Assembly: GCA_934700635.1 (NCBI GenBank) | Contig: CAKUXU010000045.1 | Location: forward strand, 1-6,889 | DNA from: an uncultured Eubacteriales bacterium | Lineage (GTDB): Bacteria > Bacillota > Clostridia > Oscillospirales > Acutalibacteraceae | Direction: 5' to 3' | DNA: 6,889 bases | In this document: piece by piece, positions 5,479 to 6,889 of the stretch | Numbering within the stretch: position 1 is the stretch's first letter | Layout: every line of letters begins with the position of its first letter | The notes under the pieces: generated by a model | Databases searched by the model: none | The model's input: the letters and a program-made list of their open reading frames with translations, nothing else | Told to the model about the DNA's origin: nothing | Program-made: the position numbers and the translations under genes

Positions 5479-5538
5479 GAAATTTAATATTTTAAAATTT
5501 ATAACTAAAAATAATAAAATTATTTTTCATATTTTTAC

Positions 5539-5568
5539 TTGACTTTACACATAACTCTATGGTAAACT
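5539..5568 (+). promoter_or_regulatory. Probable promoter of the tRNA-Arg gene
   Basis: TTGACT (5539-5544) and TAAACT (5563-5568) are 18 bases apart, with transcription predicted to begin about ten bases before the mature tRNA. It diverges from the rpsF promoter about 60 bases away. The -10 matches four of six consensus bases. Confidence 0.6.
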
Positions 5569-5585
5569 TTTAAATACATTGACTT

Positions 5586-5662
5586 GCGCCCGTAGCTCAG
5601 TTGGATAGAGTGTTTGGCTACGAACCAAAAGGTCGGGGGTTCGAATCCCTCCGGGCGTACCA
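5586..5662 (+). tRNA. tRNA-Arg, anticodon ACG
   Basis: A 77-base tRNA with encoded CCA. The acceptor arm GCGCCCG pairs with CGGGCGT (last pair G-T), discriminator A at 5659. The D arm is standard (GCTCAGTTGGATAGAGT). The anticodon stem TTTGG/CCAAA holds the loop CTACGAA, giving anticodon ACG at 5620-5622. The T arm GGGGG-TTCGAAT-CCCTC has one wobble. A34 is expected to be deaminated to inosine by TadA so that the tRNA reads CGU, CGC and CGA. It is transcribed alone, between its own promoter and terminator. Confidence 0.98.
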
Positions 5663-5683
5663 GTGTAATTTTAGACAATATTA

Positions 5684-5709
5684 TCGACGATTTAGATCGT
5701 CGGTTTTTT
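5684..5709 (+). terminator. Intrinsic terminator of the tRNA-Arg gene
   Basis: CGACGAT (5685-5691) pairs with ATCGTCG (5696-5702) around a TTAG loop, extended by a T-G pair and followed by six T. It lies 22 bases after the tRNA CCA end. Confidence 0.92.
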
Positions 5710-5736
5710 ATTTTTAAATATTTTTTAAAATAAGTA

Positions 5737-5765
5737 TTGACAATTTATGGATATTTACCTAATAT
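5737..5765 (+). promoter_or_regulatory. Strong sigma-A promoter of the Nif11-leader gene
   Basis: A perfect -35 TTGACA (5737-5742), a 17-base spacer and TAATAT (5760-5765) place a transcription start near 5772. The -10 box runs into an (AT)10 tract, so several overlapping -10-like hexamers exist. The 5' untranslated region would be about 50 bases. Confidence 0.8.
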
Positions 5766-5781
5766 ATATATATATATATAT
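5762..5781. repeat. (AT)10 dinucleotide tract at the transcription start
   Basis: Twenty bases of uninterrupted alternating AT begin inside the -10 box and cover the predicted transcription start of the gene at 5821. Such tracts can change length by slippage during replication. Confidence 0.9.
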
Positions 5782-5820
5782 TCAAATATATACAAATTAA
5801 CTAAATAAGGGCGTGAGAAA

Positions 5821-6889
5821 ATGGTAGAAAAATTAAAAGAAGTAGTAAAAAAAATTATCCAAGATGAAAAATCCGCAAAAGAATTTGGTAAATTAAAAAC
5901 TTTAAAAGAAGTACACGAAAAATGCAAGGAATTTGGATATGAATATGATTACGAGGAATTTGAAAAAGATTATAATCAAATTGTTTACGGAGTAAATCAA
6001 GAGATTCCTCCGGAAGAGCTTTGTGAAATCTCAGGAGGAACAATGAATAAAAAATTTTCAAAAACACTAGCAACTATGCTTTCGGTACTAACTCTGTCTA
6101 CAGCCGCAATGCCTTCTTCAAGTGCAGTAAACTATCCTATGCCAAAAAGAGTAACCACTTTTATCAAACAAAACCCAGGTAAAATTTTGTTAATGGCTCT
6201 AGGTGCAACTGCTACTGTCGCCGGAGGAATTACGCTCGGTATAGCTTTAAACCGCATTTATGATGAAAAGAAAAATAACAATAGCAATACTGATAATTCT
6301 CAAAATAAAAATGAAGAAAATACTCCAAAATCAAAAGATAATTATAATAGCTTTTCCAGCAACTATTTTTCCAACCAACATACTAATAATAATGAATCTT
6401 ATAATCATAGAGATTATTCAAAAAACAATAATGATACCCACAGTTTTTCAAATGGACACATAAATAATAATAAACCCACTAATAATTACCAAAATTATTC
6501 AGAGTCAATGGACGATTATAGCCATTATAAATTTTTCAGTAAACTCTTTATAAGTACAAACGAAAATGGTCAAAAGTTTATTAGTGCACTTAATAAAATA
6601 AAAAAAGATGTTTTTAAAATGAATGATAATGTAGAGTTTGTAAAAGAAAATAACATTAATGGCACTAGCTCTCTAAGAATTAAAGGAATGAAACCAACTT
6701 CAAAACTGGAAGTAAATTTAAATATTAAAACAGGAGACGAATCCGATTGGCGTGAATACCGCTATGATGCAAAAAGCGGTAATGATTCATTTAATTACAT
6801 AACATTTGCTAATTTTGACAACCAAATCGTTATAACACTTAAGAACAAAAATGATGAAGGTTATAAAGTCGAAAGTGTTGCATCACTCC
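5821..6889 (+). CDS. Nif11-type double-glycine leader fused to a signal sequence and a large Asn-rich protein (3' end outside window)
   Basis: 356 residues are visible, with no stop before the window edge. Residues 1-73 form a Nif11-like leader (helical, acidic, with KIIQDEKSAKEF and EKCKEFGYEYDYEEF) ending in ELCEISGG. In known precursors, C39 peptidase transporters cut after such a double glycine. Residues 75-102 (MNKKFSKTLATML to PSSSA) look exactly like a Sec signal peptide with a cleavage site near Ala102. A second hydrophobic stretch spans 121-143 (Ala/Gly-rich). An Asn, Ser, Tyr and His-rich linker covers about 148-232. From about 233 a mixed, beta-rich region begins that I do not recognise. 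ATG 5821 has AAGGG nine bases upstream and a strong promoter. An internal start at Met75 (6043) has AGGAGG immediately before it. Function is unknown; a secreted or surface protein is the best guess. Confidence 0.8.
   Translation, partial: MVEKLKEVVKKIIQDEKSAKEFGKLKTLKEVHEKCKEFGYEYDYEEFEKDYNQIVYGVNQEIPPEELCEISGGTMNKKFSKTLATMLSVLTLSTAAMPSSSAVNYPMPKRVTTFIKQNPGKILLMALGATATVAGGITLGIALNRIYDEKKNNNSNTDNSQNKNEENTPKSKDNYNSFSSNYFSNQHTNNNESYNHRDYSKNNNDTHSFSNGHINNNKPTNNYQNYSESMDDYSHYKFFSKLFISTNENGQKFISALNKIKKDVFKMNDNVEFVKENNINGTSSLRIKGMKPTSKLEVNLNIKTGDESDWREYRYDAKSGNDSFNYITFANFDNQIVITLKNKNDEGYKVESVASL
6033..6045 (+). promoter_or_regulatory. Internal Shine-Dalgarno and start codon inside the Nif11-leader gene
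   Basis: The codons for the double glycine (GGA GGA, preceded by A) read AGGAGG at 6033-6038, four bases before ATG at 6043. That ATG opens a textbook signal peptide in the same frame. The gap is short for an ideal site, so activity is uncertain, but sequence match and product both favour a real internal start. Confidence 0.5.

Noticed and set aside
5745..6073. Minus-strand open frames opposite the start of the Nif11-leader gene
   Set aside because: They are compositional shadows in AT-rich DNA with no ribosome binding sites or recognisable protein features, antisense to a better-supported gene.
6260..6463. Plus-strand open frame rich in Ile and Lys
   Set aside because: It lies in another frame of the Asn-rich AAT/AAC repeat part of the larger gene and has low-complexity content only.
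1..6889. CRISPR array, insertion sequence or phage genes
   Set aside because: No regularly spaced repeats, transposase or integrase frames, or terminal inverted repeats of the usual kind were found.

Overview
The window is AT-rich (roughly 30% G+C by eye) and comes from a low-GC, endospore-forming member of the Bacillota, most likely a clostridial or Tissierellia-type anaerobe. The evidence is the 3' end of a spoIIIA sporulation operon, strong AGGAGG-type ribosome binding sites, AT-rich intrinsic terminators, and a CCA-encoding tRNA gene. I cannot name a genus.

Layout. Bases 1-2660 (+ strand) hold the last four genes of the spoIIIA operon: spoIIIAE (5' end cut by the window edge), spoIIIAF, spoIIIAG and spoIIIAH, closed by a clear terminator at 2628-2660. 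In a sporulating cell these proteins belong to the mother-cell side of the SpoIIIA-SpoIIQ channel, which joins mother cell and forespore. Bases 2661-5480 run on the minus strand. The order of transcription is rpsF (S6), ssb, rpsR (S18), trpS (tryptophanyl-tRNA synthetase), then a separate small acidic gene at 2808-3059. The rpsF cluster has a near-consensus promoter at 5450-5478 and a structured leader. trpS begins with TTG behind a strong Shine-Dalgarno sequence and ends at a hairpin terminator. The small gene looks like a free-standing Nif11-like domain. It sits behind a repeated ACCGGT(T)AAAAT motif that may be its operator.

Bases 5539-5709 (+ strand) hold a tRNA-Arg(ACG) transcription unit with promoter and terminator. 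From 5737 a second + strand unit starts: an excellent TTGACA-17-TAATAT promoter running into an (AT)10 tract, then a gene that continues beyond the window.

The most unusual object is this last gene (5821 to the window end). Its first ~73 residues are a Nif11-type leader ending in a double glycine, as in precursors of processed peptides. The double glycine is followed immediately by a classical Sec-type signal sequence, a second hydrophobic segment, an Asn-rich linker and a folded-looking domain of unknown family. The two glycine codons (GGA GGA) also form an AGGAGG ribosome binding site just before the internal ATG that opens the signal sequence. The gene could therefore yield two products, with and without the leader. 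This is inference from sequence. Together with the small Nif11-like gene at 2808-3059, it suggests an uncharacterised Nif11-based export or maturation system in this genome.
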